A stretch of DNA of 64,000 nucleotides from Myxococcales bacterium. GTDB taxonomy: Bacteria > Myxococcota_A > Polyangia > Haliangiales > Haliangiaceae. Under the pieces are notes generated by a model that searched no databases, was not told where the DNA came from, and saw only the letters and a list, made by a program, of their open reading frames with translations. Both the position numbers and the translations under genes were made by a program. The stretch lies in the NCBI GenBank assembly GCA_016706545.1, contig JADJJK010000042.1:6024-70023 (forward strand). Direction: 5' to 3'. Below, piece by piece: positions 52,051 to 61,339 of the stretch (position 1 is its first letter; each line of letters starts with the position of its first letter).

Positions 52051-53764
52051 CTAGTGATAGAGATAGATCGCGCCGGCGTTAGATGCGGCGTTGTCAACGG
52101 AGACAGGACCAACCTGCGTAGACTGACTATCTTCACCCGTAGATGGTGCGCCGACCCATGCGCCGTTGCGAGAGCGCGACGGCTCGTGCGCCGAATATGT
52201 CTTGCGCTTCAGTGTTTGAGATTTTACATAAGCTTGCCGTGCCCACGACGGTCGGCGAGGCACTAAACACACACACGGCGCCAGCGTTCGCCGCTGGATT
52301 ATCTGCGCTCAAGCTACTCAGCCCCGTCGTTGAGCTGCTCTCGCCGGGAGCGCCTACGGCAAAATGCGCGTCGCCAACTGCACAGCTTGACCCGAAAGAG
52401 TCTCCGGGGTCCGAATTGAAGCTCTTTACAAAAGCTATCTGCGACCAGGAGTCTCCTGCGCGGCGGAACGTGTAGGCGGCGCCCGAGTTTACTGAGAGGT
52501 CATCGAACTGGAGTCCGTTGACACCGCGAGAGGAGCTGTCCTCATTTGGTGCTCCAACGATGAGCAAATTTCCAGAAGGTGACAGCGCGACACAGGACCC
52601 AAACAGATCACTGGCAGATGTATTGCTTGCTTTCACGTAGGCATAATAGCTCCATGCAGTGCCAGTACGTCTAAATAGATGAACGGCTCCGGCGCCAGAC
52701 GCTGTGTTATCGAGAGATGCAGTAGCGCTGACACCCTGTGACGAACTTGCTTCGAGCGGAGCCGCAATGGCAACTAAACTACCATCGAATGACACTGCCA
52801 CGTTGCGTCCAAATTGGTCATTTGGGTCTGCATTTGGCGCCTTCAAGTAGGCTTGCTGGATCCAAGAGCTGCCGCTTCGATAGAACACATACGCAGCCCC
52901 TGCGCTAGATGCGGCGTTGTCGGCCTGGTCCCCATCAATGAGGCGGGCGGAGCTATCCTCGCGGTGCGCGCCGATGACAAGAGTCTGCCCGTCGCCCGAT
53001 AGCGCTGCGGAGTGACCGAATTGGTCATCCGCATCAGGATTTGATGCCTTAATATACGAATTCTGCAGCCATCCCGTTGGCGTTCGCAGAAATACATACG
53101 CTGCTCCGGCAGAGGGGAGCGAGTTATCAAGAGGCGAACCGTTAACGCCTGACGAGTTGCTCGCTTCGCCTGGAGCGGTGGCAACCAGCGTGCGGCCGTC
53201 GCCTGAAAGGGAGACGTTCCAGCCAAAGACGTCGGCGAATCCGGGGTTGCTTGGTTTAACGTAGGCTTCGTGGGTCCATTGGTTCGGTGCGGTGCGACTG
53301 TAGACATAGGCAGCTCCGGCCTCATCCAAGGAATCGTCAGCCATATCAATTGCTGAGCCGCTATCTTCCTGAATTGCACCGACGGACAGCGTCAATGCGT
53401 CAGCGGACAATGCTAGACTGTGACCGAAGTTGTCAGAAGGGCCGGTATTCGCGGCCTTCACATAGAAAGCAGCGCTCGGAGTGCACGTGGCATCACACCC
53501 ATCTCCAAATGAGATGGCGCCATCGTCACAACTCTCACCACTATCGACAGCCCCATTTCCACACATAGCTATGCACGTGCTGTCAGCGACGCAAGCGACA
53601 TCGGCACAGTCAGCTAGGCCGTTTCCATCTTCGTCGCCCATCACCGCGCAGTTCTCGAGCGGTGGTGGCGGACCGGCGGAGAACTGAACTGCATCTACGG
53701 AGCATGCCGTCAGGCACAAACCGAGAGTTAAGACGAAAATACGCAGTGCGCAGGTATCCCCCAT
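52051..53764 (-). pseudogene. FG-GAP-repeat lipoprotein, frameshifted near the C-terminus
   Basis: Surface lipoprotein. ATG 53764 has GAGGAGAGGG upstream and starts a signal with lipobox LCLTACSV. A DUF4215-like Cys module (CGNGAVDSGESCDDG) follows near residue 70. Then come about six integrin-alpha-like FG-GAP blade repeats of ~60 residues, each with the pattern SGDGxTLVxGAxxED...NAASSAGAAYVF and acidic Ca-binding loops. The frame is intact to about 52290, then two changes restore GAWVGAPSTGEDS and AGAIYLYH to a stop at 52051. Rejoined length is about 570 residues. Lower GC than the genome average, like the next gene. Confidence 0.82.
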
Positions 53765-54457
53765 GCCCTCTCCTCGTTCAGGCAGTCATAGAACGGTCGC
53801 CGCGCTACGAGCAACGACTTTCTTGGAAGATTTCTTAGGACGCGTGCGTAGGTGGATGCTGAGCCTATATGTACGCACATTGCCTCTAAGTGTCTGTGAA
53901 GACGCGGCATGCGCCGCGGCTTATTGGCGAGGCGCGACGAAGTGGCGACCTTCACCCGCGTGGGGCTGCGCCAGCGACGTGACCCATCAGCGACAACGGG
54001 ATGACACCGCCCAGCCTCGAGGGTGTCCAGGAGGATCCCAGTGGTGTTGGTGGACTCGACAACCCGCGGAAATCTTGCCCGGGTCTCGCCGGCAGCACCG
54101 AGGGCGCCCACCGCGCCTGCGTCCTGCGCGGCATCGTCGCGACCTGCAGCGTCTACATCAGGGCCCAGCGATCGGGGCTCGGCGAGCAAGGGTTGATCGA
54201 TGGGCAAGCCGCCAGGAGCGGCAGTACATGCATCGCGAGCCGTCGGCGGACGCGCAGCTGTGACCGCACGCTTGGGCCCCCGGATGTGGCCCACGTCGCT
54301 GCGCATCCGTCCGCCGCGCATCCACTACGTGTCCGGCACTCGTCCGGCTGCCGGACGCGCTGGCCGGATTCCGCCGGACACAGCGCTCGGTTTCGGCCGC
54401 AAGTGACTGGAAGCAGCGACGCGGAGCCCCGGCATAGGCCTTGCTTGGCACTCGGGC
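53765..54457. other. Intergenic, no supported gene
   Basis: About 690 bp between the low-GC lipoprotein gene (minus) and comM (plus). GC rises back to the genome level from about 53900. The frames here do not look coding. A palindrome cluster lies at 54329-54381. Confidence 0.5.
54329..54381. repeat. Nested palindromes (TCCGG/CCGGA) upstream of comM
   Basis: Outer arms GTGTCCGGC / GCCGGACAC enclose a perfect inner hairpin CGTCCGG-CTG-CCGGACG, with further CCGGA words between. It ends about 77 bp before the comM start. Confidence 0.7.
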
Positions 54458-55957
54458 GTGATCACCTCCACCTTGTCCTGCACTCTCATCGGCGTCGACG
54501 CCGTTCCTGTGGACGTCGAGGTGGATATCGCCCAGGGCTTGCCCTCCTACAACGTCGTCGGCCTCGCCGCGCAGTCCGTCAAAGAGGGCGGCGTCCGCGT
54601 TCGCGCCGCCTTGCAGGGGCTGGGACATGACCTGCCCTTGCGCAAGATCACCGTCAACCTCGCTCCCGCGGACCTGCGCAAGCCAGGCGCCGCCTTCGAT
54701 CTGGCCATCGTCATCGGCGTCCTCGCCGCGGATGGCATCTATCCGCTCGCCCCTGCCACCGATCTCATCATCCTCGGCGAGCTCGGCCTCGACGGCGCCG
54801 TCCGCACCGTCCGCGGCACCCTCGCCGCCGCCCTCCTGGCCAAGGCCCGCGGCTGTCGCGGCGTCCTGGTCCCCGCCGTCAACGCCCATGAAGCCTCCGT
54901 CGTCGATGGCATCGAGGTCTACTGCGCCAGCCACCTCTCCGAAGTCATCGACGCCCTCGCGGGTCGCACAAGCCTCCCCCAGCCCGCTGACAGATCCCCC
55001 CGCCGCCCGCGCCGTCTCATCGAGGACATGGCAGAGGTCCGCGGCCAGGCCATCGCCCGCGCCGCCATCGAGATCGCCGTCGCAGGCGCCCACAACGTCC
55101 TCTTGCACGGCCCGCCAGGCAACGGCAAGACCATGCTGTCCAAGCGCATCCCCTCCATCTTGCCGCCGATGACCCACGACGAGGTGCTCGAGACCACCAA
55201 GGTGTACTCCGCCGCCGGCATGGCAGACGCCGGCCTCGTCGATGAGCGGCCGTATCGCTCGCCGCATCACACCGTGAGCACCGCCGCGCTCATCGGCGGA
55301 GGCTCCCAGCCGCGGCCAGGAGACATCTCGCTGGCCCACAACGGCGTCTTGTTCCTCGATGAGCTCCCGGAGTTCTCGCGCTCGGCGGTGGAGGCGCTGC
55401 GCCAGCCGCTGGAAGACCGCGTCGTCACCATTGGCCGGGTGCAGGGCACCATCCGCTTCCCCGCGTCCTTCCTGCTGGTGGCGTCTGCAAACCCCTGCCC
55501 CTGCGGCTGGCTCAACTCGGGCATGCGCGAATGCACGTGCAGCGTGGGCGCCATCGAGCGCTATCGCTCGCGCATGAGCGGCCCGCTGCTGGACCGCATC
55601 GATCTGCAGATCTTCGTCCGGCCAGTGCCGCTCACGGACATGCGCAGCGCCAGCGCAGGGGAGCCCTCCACCGCCGTGCAAGCGCGGGTGACGCGGGCCC
55701 GAGAGCGCCAGTGCGCGCGCCTGGCGCCATGGGGCGTTCGAACCAACGCGGAGATGAGCCACGCAGCGCTGCGGGCCACCTGCAAGCTGGACGCGCAGGC
55801 AGAGGCCGCCCTTGAATCTCTCACCAAGGCCAACCGCTCGCTCACCGGCCGCGCCATCGACCGCATCATCAAGGTGGCCCGCACCATCGCAGATCTGTGC
55901 GAGCTGCAGGACATCGATGAGGGCGCCATCCTGGAGGCCGCGACCTATCGCGGGTAG
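54458..55957 (+). CDS. comM: ComM/YifB-family AAA+ ATPase (Mg-chelatase-like)
   Basis: AAA+ ATPase of 499 residues, of the ComM family that helps branch migration during DNA uptake and recombination. The N-terminal lon-protease-like ChlI domain (GLPSYNVVGLAAQSVKEGG) precedes Walker A LLHGPPGNGKTMLSKR near residue 217 and Walker B GVLFLDELPEFSR near 300. The Cys cluster PCPCGWL...CTC and sensor SGPLLDRIDLQ follow, then the C-terminal Mg_chelatase_C domain. GTG 54458 is the family-typical start. A nested palindrome lies upstream. Confidence 0.94.
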   Translation: MITSTLSCTLIGVDAVPVDVEVDIAQGLPSYNVVGLAAQSVKEGGVRVRAALQGLGHDLPLRKITVNLAPADLRKPGAAFDLAIVIGVLAADGIYPLAPATDLIILGELGLDGAVRTVRGTLAAALLAKARGCRGVLVPAVNAHEASVVDGIEVYCASHLSEVIDALAGRTSLPQPADRSPRRPRRLIEDMAEVRGQAIARAAIEIAVAGAHNVLLHGPPGNGKTMLSKRIPSILPPMTHDEVLETTKVYSAAGMADAGLVDERPYRSPHHTVSTAALIGGGSQPRPGDISLAHNGVLFLDELPEFSRSAVEALRQPLEDRVVTIGRVQGTIRFPASFLLVASANPCPCGWLNSGMRECTCSVGAIERYRSRMSGPLLDRIDLQIFVRPVPLTDMRSASAGEPSTAVQARVTRARERQCARLAPWGVRTNAEMSHAALRATCKLDAQAEAALESLTKANRSLTGRAIDRIIKVARTIADLCELQDIDEGAILEAATYRG

Positions 55958-55991
55958 AACCATGCAGCTCCGAGCTCCCCCTCTTCGCCGC

Positions 55992-57404
55992 TTACCTGCC
56001 CCGGCAGTCCTCGCCCGTGGGCCGGACTTCGCGCAGGCCATAGCCTGTCAGCCAGCGATCCCGCGTGCGTACGTTCGGCAGATCATCAGCCACCGTCCAG
56101 CGCCCAGATCGGGGCGTGTAGCACGGCAACCTCAGCGCGTCGCCAGCGTGCGCGGATCGCAGCCGCTCCATCCTGTGCGCAAACTCCCCCGCCCGGTGAT
56201 GATACACGGTCACCAGCTTCAGGCAGTGCAGCAAGATCAGGCACGCCGTGCTCGCTGCGGTCGAACGCAGGGCGCGCGCCGTCAGGAGCCGCGGAGAGAA
56301 CCAGGTGGCCACCGCCACCACCAGGAGCAGCGTCGACGCCCAGTACAGGCGAAGGCCCAGCTTCGGCGAGGCCAGCAGCAGCCCGGACATCATCAGCGAG
56401 ACCGCCGCGAACCACAGCACCAGCTCGCAGCGCGGCCCCACGGGTGCGCGGCGAGAGATCGCGAACAGCGGCAGCGCGACCCCGGCCGGCAAGAGCCCAA
56501 GGGCCAGCACGCCGAGGTTGGCCCAGGCGCCGCGCGCCGCGATGACCTGCAGCGCGGGCACCTGGCCAGCCCCCTCGTAGCGAACCATCTGCCCAGGCGC
56601 CAGGTACAGCGCCGCATACCCGATGACGACCCCCAGCCAGCCTGCAACCATCCACGGCTCGAGCCGCCGTCCGCGGCGCAGCCGTGCCACGCAGTACACG
56701 CCAAGGCCCACGATCACCGCCGGACCGGTGTGCTCGTTGGTGAGGCCGGCCACAGCGCCCAGCAGCGCCAGCGCCCCGGCGGCGCCAGCAGCACGCCACT
56801 TCGTGACCGGCGACGGCGAGTCCTCGCGGCGCCAGCTCTTGCGATACGGCACCAGCAGCGCCAGGTACAAGCTGAAGCCATAGACGTAGTTGCTGACATA
56901 CGGCCGATAGAACAGCATCGGACCAATATTGAAGACCATCACCAGCAAAAGCGCCGTCACCAGCCCCACCAGGGTCCAGTCACGACCATCTCGGAGACTC
57001 GGCCAGCGCCCCTGCACGAGATAGCAACTCGCCAAGATCGTCGCGACGATCACGCTCGGAGTCAGCCAGACATGCAGCCGGATCTCATACAGCGGGTACA
57101 ACACCATCTGTCCCAGCCGCGGATTGCCATGGTGATAGGCATGCCAGGCGCGCGCTATCACGTCGCTCCACGACAGGCCCCTGCGCTGCAAATCGAAGTA
57201 GTGATTCCAGCCATCGTGAAGGACGGGCTCCTTCCAGCAACAGAACACCAGCGTCGCCACAAACACCCCCGCAACGCACCACCCAAGGAGCACGCCCTGC
57301 GCAGCGCGCCGCTGCGCGCCGGCCGCGCGGGGACCCAGGCCACGGGTTCGCGCCCGTCCTCGACTGTGATGGACGTCATTGGCACTCGACGAGCTTGCGG
57401 GCAC
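55992..57404 (-). CDS. Multi-pass membrane protein (DUF6056-like)
   Basis: Integral membrane protein of 470 residues with about 10-11 hydrophobic helices. Conserved-looking blocks are FYRPYVSNYVYGFSLYLALL, GLTNEHTGPAVI and YLAPGQMVRYEG, with Tyr/His/Glu residues in loops, as in DUF6056 and related glycosyltransferase-like (GT-C) membrane proteins. The start GTG 57404 is uncertain: the first ~35 residues are basic and could lie upstream of the true start. Convergent with comM. Function unknown; a lipid-linked sugar role is inference only. Confidence 0.6.
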   Translation of the reverse strand: MPASSSSANDVHHSRGRARTRGLGPRAAGAQRRAAQGVLLGWCVAGVFVATLVFCCWKEPVLHDGWNHYFDLQRRGLSWSDVIARAWHAYHHGNPRLGQMVLYPLYEIRLHVWLTPSVIVATILASCYLVQGRWPSLRDGRDWTLVGLVTALLLVMVFNIGPMLFYRPYVSNYVYGFSLYLALLVPYRKSWRREDSPSPVTKWRAAGAAGALALLGAVAGLTNEHTGPAVIVGLGVYCVARLRRGRRLEPWMVAGWLGVVIGYAALYLAPGQMVRYEGAGQVPALQVIAARGAWANLGVLALGLLPAGVALPLFAISRRAPVGPRCELVLWFAAVSLMMSGLLLASPKLGLRLYWASTLLLVVAVATWFSPRLLTARALRSTAASTACLILLHCLKLVTVYHHRAGEFAHRMERLRSAHAGDALRLPCYTPRSGRWTVADDLPNVRTRDRWLTGYGLREVRPTGEDCRGR

Positions 57405-57590
57405 GAGGCGCGCGCAAGTGCAGCCGCCATGCCACCACCTGGCCGCGCAGTCTCCGCGGTTACCGGCCTGCCCGATGGAAACCTGAGGCCACGCCTCGGC
57501 TCCGTCGACAACGAGTGCCTGAGATCACTGCGCGAACGCGCGCGCGGTCACACTCGGCGCCCAGACCGAGTAGCGCACCGGGGGCGCTGC

Positions 57591-58154
57591 TCACTCGCCG
57601 CCGTCGCCGCCCATCATCCGCCACGGCTTGGGATACCAGGACCAGCGCCCGTTGACGTGGATGAGCCCGTCATACGCCATGCCAGCGGTCTCGCCCGGCT
57701 TGACGTACTTCCAGCGATACACCACCAGGCCAGGCTTGAGCTTGGCCGCCACCCGCTTGTACCCGCCCGGGAAGTTGGCAGACGCCTCCCCTGTCCACTG
57801 CTGCAGCTCCTCGGAGGTAGCCTTCCACAGCGCGAGCTCCGTGTTGGCCGGGTCTGCGCCGATCACCGCGTTGGGATCGCTCCAGAGCTTGGCGTAGGCC
57901 TCCTCGAGCTTGCCGGCCACGTCGTCCGTGAACACCGCCTTGTAGTCGGCGCTGGTCGGCCGCAGCGCCAGCGTCATCGCCTTGGCGTCGCTGCCACGGA
58001 TCTCGGTCAAGAGCTGCTTCGCCCCTTCCTCCGTGCCCGGATACTTCGAGAGCGAGCTCGCGCCCGGCGCGCCGGCAGCGCCGCCTTCTTTCTTGCAGGC
58101 CGCAACGGCAAAGATCAGCAACATCATCGCAACCACCGTGCGTCGTCGAGTCAT
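57591..58154 (-). CDS. Lipoprotein of unknown function
   Basis: Secreted lipoprotein of 187 residues. ATG 58154 starts a signal with lipobox FAVAACKK. The mature part is a mixed alpha/beta domain (EEGAKQLLTEIRGSDAKAMTL, DDVAGKLEEAYAKLW, RWKYVKPGETAGMAYDGLIH, RWSWYPKPW) with no recognised family. It lies upstream of the DUF6056-like gene in the same direction and divergent from the DUF2330 gene. Function not predicted. Confidence 0.72.
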   Translation of the reverse strand: MTRRRTVVAMMLLIFAVAACKKEGGAAGAPGASSLSKYPGTEEGAKQLLTEIRGSDAKAMTLALRPTSADYKAVFTDDVAGKLEEAYAKLWSDPNAVIGADPANTELALWKATSEELQQWTGEASANFPGGYKRVAAKLKPGLVVYRWKYVKPGETAGMAYDGLIHVNGRWSWYPKPWRMMGGDGGE

Positions 58155-58350
58155 CGTCAGCTCCTTGGAGGGTACCCGTCACCAGTATCGCACTCCCTAC
58201 CTGTGGGCGGTGCGACCAAGGTCTGCGGATTCCCACAACCACCGGGACAGGGAGTGAGAGGCGATCGTGCATGGTGTGAGCCCCTGCCAGCGCGTCCTGT
58301 GCAAGGCTCGTGAGCGCGCTGCGTTGACAGAGAAACCGCGAGGAGAGCTC

Positions 58351-59904
58351 ATGCAAACGATGGCAAGATTCACCAAGCTGCTGACCACGATCGCGCCCAT
58401 CGCGCTGATCCTGTGCTTCGGGGCCGCCTCGGCGCAGGCGTTCTGCGGCTTCTATGTGGGCGGCGCGACCTCGGACCTGTTCAACAACGCCACCCAGGTG
58501 GTGCTCATGCGCCAGAGCACCACCACGATCCTGTCCATGCAGAACAACTACCAGGGCCCCCCAGCGAACTTCGCCCTGGTGGTGCCTGTGCCGGTGGTCA
58601 TCAAGGAGGAGCAGGTCAAGACCCTCCCCCGCGAGCTGTTCGCCAAGGTCGATCAGCTCGGCGCCCCGCGCCTGGTGGAGTACTGGGAGCAAGATCCGTG
58701 TGCCCCCGAGCAGTATGAAGACCTCGTGTTCAGCAGCGGCAACGAGGTCATGTCCATTGAGGCCACCTCGGACCGCGCCAGCGACGACGACTATCAGGTC
58801 ACCATCGAGGCCCAGTTCTCTGTCGGCGAGTACGACATCGTCGTGCTCTCGGCCAAGGACTCCACCGGTCTCGAGCGCTGGCTGCGCGACAACCGCTACC
58901 AGATCCCCAAGGGCGTGGAGCCGCTCCTGCGCCCGTACGTGGAGAACGGAACCAAGTTCTTCGTGGCCAAGGTGGATCCCAAGAAGGTGAAGTTCGAAGG
59001 TGGCATGGCCACGCTGTCCCCGCTGCGATTTCACTATGACAGCCCCGAGTTCATGCTGCCCATCCGCCTGGGCCTGGCCTCCTCCCCGGGCACGCAGGAC
59101 TTGATCGTGAACATCCTCGCGCCCCAGCGATACGAGGTGGCCAACTACCCCAACACCACCATCCCCACCAACATCACGGTGCGGGACTCGGTGCGCTCCC
59201 GCTTCGCCGAGTTCTACGCGGCGTTGTTTGATGAGACCTTGCGCCATACCCCTCGCGCGGTCGTGACCGAATACGCCTGGGACTCCAGCACCTGCGATCC
59301 GTGCCCAGGGCCCACCCTTACCCCGGAGGACCTCGCCACCCTCGGCGCGGACGTCATCGAGCAGACCTACCGCGACGCCGATGCGTACTCGCTCACCCTC
59401 ACGCGCCTGCACGCCCGCTATGGCAAGGACACCACCGAGGACCTCGTGTTCCGCGCCGTGCAGCCGCTGGCCGGCGGTCGTGGCACCCCGGCGCCCGATG
59501 GCACCATGTCCATGGCGCTCGAGCCTGAATCCTCCAACAATTTCCAGGCCCGCTACGCCATCTTGCACCCATGGACCGGCCAGGTCGCGTGCGCGGCGCC
59601 CCAGCGCGGTCGCTGGGGCGGCCCGCCAAGTGACCAGCAGATCGTGGCGCCCAACGCAGGCGCGCCCACCGCGGCCACAAACCTCGCCTTTGCTCCGCGC
59701 GGCAAGCTCAACCTCGCCGAGCACGTCACCGCGGACGTGAACATGGTGGGCGTCCTCGCCTCCAACAAGGCCCCCTTGGCCCCCCTCTTGCGCAAACCCC
59801 GCACCTGCGGTTGCAGCTCTGCCGCCGGCAGCGCCAGCGCCAGCCTGCTGGTGCTCCTCGCCCTCCTGTTTCGCCGCCGCCGCAGCGGCAGCAGCAGCAG
59901 CTGA
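58351..59904 (+). CDS. DUF2330 protein with MYXO-CTERM-like tail
   Basis: Exported protein of 517 residues. ATG 58351, after AGGAGAGCTC, starts a signal (LCFGAASAQAF). The DUF2330 body shows CGFYVGGATSDLFNNATQVV, PANFALVVPVPVVIKEEQVK and GLERWLRDNRYQIP. The C-terminus, with PRTCGCSSAAGSASAS, a short hydrophobic segment and LLFRRRRSGS, matches a MYXO-CTERM sorting tail (Cys motif, helix, Arg cluster). It should be attached at the surface. DUF2330 function is unknown; such proteins are common in Myxococcota. Confidence 0.85.
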   Translation: MQTMARFTKLLTTIAPIALILCFGAASAQAFCGFYVGGATSDLFNNATQVVLMRQSTTTILSMQNNYQGPPANFALVVPVPVVIKEEQVKTLPRELFAKVDQLGAPRLVEYWEQDPCAPEQYEDLVFSSGNEVMSIEATSDRASDDDYQVTIEAQFSVGEYDIVVLSAKDSTGLERWLRDNRYQIPKGVEPLLRPYVENGTKFFVAKVDPKKVKFEGGMATLSPLRFHYDSPEFMLPIRLGLASSPGTQDLIVNILAPQRYEVANYPNTTIPTNITVRDSVRSRFAEFYAALFDETLRHTPRAVVTEYAWDSSTCDPCPGPTLTPEDLATLGADVIEQTYRDADAYSLTLTRLHARYGKDTTEDLVFRAVQPLAGGRGTPAPDGTMSMALEPESSNNFQARYAILHPWTGQVACAAPQRGRWGGPPSDQQIVAPNAGAPTAATNLAFAPRGKLNLAEHVTADVNMVGVLASNKAPLAPLLRKPRTCGCSSAAGSASASLLVLLALLFRRRRSGSSSS

Positions 59905-60059
59905 CCCGGCAGCAGCCGCAACTGATCCGGCAGGAGCCGGCGCTTTCCGCCCCTCCCCGCAACCCGCAGGAGTCACACGCCTTCCTGCCGCCCGCGTACA
60001 CAACCCCGCCGCCCACACCTTGACCTCGGTCAACTTTCCGGTATCGTTGGCCAACCGCT

Positions 60060-60131
<72 letters not shown>

Positions 60132-60148
60132 CGAAGCAGCTCCTCGAT

Positions 60149-60183
60149 GACGGCCGGTTGGAGGGACACCCTCTCCGGCCGTC
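60149..60183. terminator. Hairpin after tRNA-Gly
   Basis: Perfect 9-bp arms GACGGCCGG / CCGGCCGTC with an inner GAGGG/CCCTC stem, 17 bp after the tRNA. No long T run follows. Likely transcript end. Confidence 0.6.
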
Positions 60184-60418
60184 GGTCGTTTCGGCGTCGC
60201 TTACGCGAGCTGCCCGCCGGGTTGTGCGCCACGGCTCGGCCCCGGAGCTTGATCTCCACTAGCCAACGAAGGCTCCGACGAAGATTCGCTCGAGTTTTGT
60301 CATCGACCTGACGAGGAGGCGGTAGGTTCACTACGATCGAGTACAGCGCTGGCCACGACCTGCGGCGTGATCCGCGCTGCGCCGCACACCGACGATGGAG
60401 TATGGTTCCGTGGCCCCG

Positions 60419-60435
60419 CCCCCCCCCCCCCCCCC
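60419..60435. repeat. Homopolymer C17
   Basis: Seventeen C in a row, ending 28 bp before the ATG of the DUF3037 gene. It could vary by slippage, or be an assembly artefact of a shorter run. Confidence 0.85.
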
Positions 60436-60463
60436 GCCCGGGTCAGCCCCTGACGAGTGACTC

Positions 60464-61245
60464 ATGAACCATCCCGGATTTTACAGCCTGGTGCGCTTCT
60501 GCCCTGACATCGAGCGAGGCGAGGCCGTGAACGTCGGTGTGATCGTTGGCGCGCCAGGGCTTGGGATGCGCGTGAAAATGGCCGACCGGAACGAGTACGT
60601 GAAGCGTCGATTTGGAGCCGAGGCCTTCGACAACACCCGCCTGACGCTCGTCAAGGACGGCTTTGCCGAGCGGCTCAAGGAGATCGAGCCCACGGCCGAG
60701 GCGCTAGCTGCGTTCGGTGCCGCAGAGTCCGGAAAGCTCCAGATCTCGCCGCCTCGTCCGATGGTCGTGAAGGGCCTCGATGGCGAAGTGCTGGCGCTGT
60801 TCTCTCGCTTGGTCGAGGACCCCGAGATCGCGCGGCGCGAGCGCCGAACGCCCAAGCCGGATCTCTCCCCGATCGTAGACAGCTCGTCCGCCGGAACGTC
60901 CCCATTCAGCGGCGTCCGGAGGTCAGCGTACCGATCTTGGATGAGCCGTTTACCGCTGACTTCGCGTTCCTGAACGGCGCACGGAACCTGGTGAAGTCCG
61001 TGGGACTCTCCGGTCGTGAGGAGAATGCGCTCGAAGAAGCGAGCGACCTCGGCTCGAAGGGCTTGCTGCTCGCGAAGCACCCCAATCCTCAAGGCACCAA
61101 GAGCAAGCTGGTCATCGTCGCCGACATCGATGACCAGCAACTTCGCCAGCGTGTTCATCGCTTGCTCAGCGACCACGACGTCCGCTTCGTCGAGGTCGAC
61201 GAGCTTCCAGGCTTCGCCGACGAAGTCGAGCGAGTCGCGCACTGA
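60464..61245 (+). pseudogene. DUF3037 family protein, one frameshift
   Basis: Cytosolic protein of about 260 residues when rejoined. ATG 60464 starts the DUF3037 signature YSLVRFCPDIERGEAVNVGV, with VKRRFGAEAFDN after it. The frame is lost near 60870-60890; the other frame continues through LVRRNVPIQRRPEV and FTADFAFLNGARNLVKSVGLS to the stop at 61245. DUF3037 proteins have no settled function; some lie beside HipA-like kinases. Here the neighbour is a convergent Roco protein, and a C17 tract precedes the start. Confidence 0.7.
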
Positions 61246-61339
61246 ACTCCCACGACCGCGCGCAGGCGCGGCGCCTTCCTGCCCCGTCGCGCGCGCACTT
61301 TGGGACGCGTTGAGCACACCGTCAACAGATCTCAAAACG

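Larger units (their letters stand above)
60132..60463. other. Intergenic between tRNA-Gly and the DUF3037 gene
   Basis: About 330 bp holding the tRNA-following hairpin, a C17 tract and no supported coding frame; the minus-strand frame here is the antisense of the tRNA. Confidence 0.5.

Noticed and set aside
53765..54321. Minus-strand frame of 197 residues upstream of the FG-GAP gene
   Set aside because: Composition is Arg/Ala-rich with no motif; it overlaps the FG-GAP gene start and crosses a sharp GC change.
57670..60054. Antisense open frame of 794 residues across the DUF2330 gene
   Set aside because: Shadow frame; the plus-strand gene has a signal peptide, family motifs and sorting tail.
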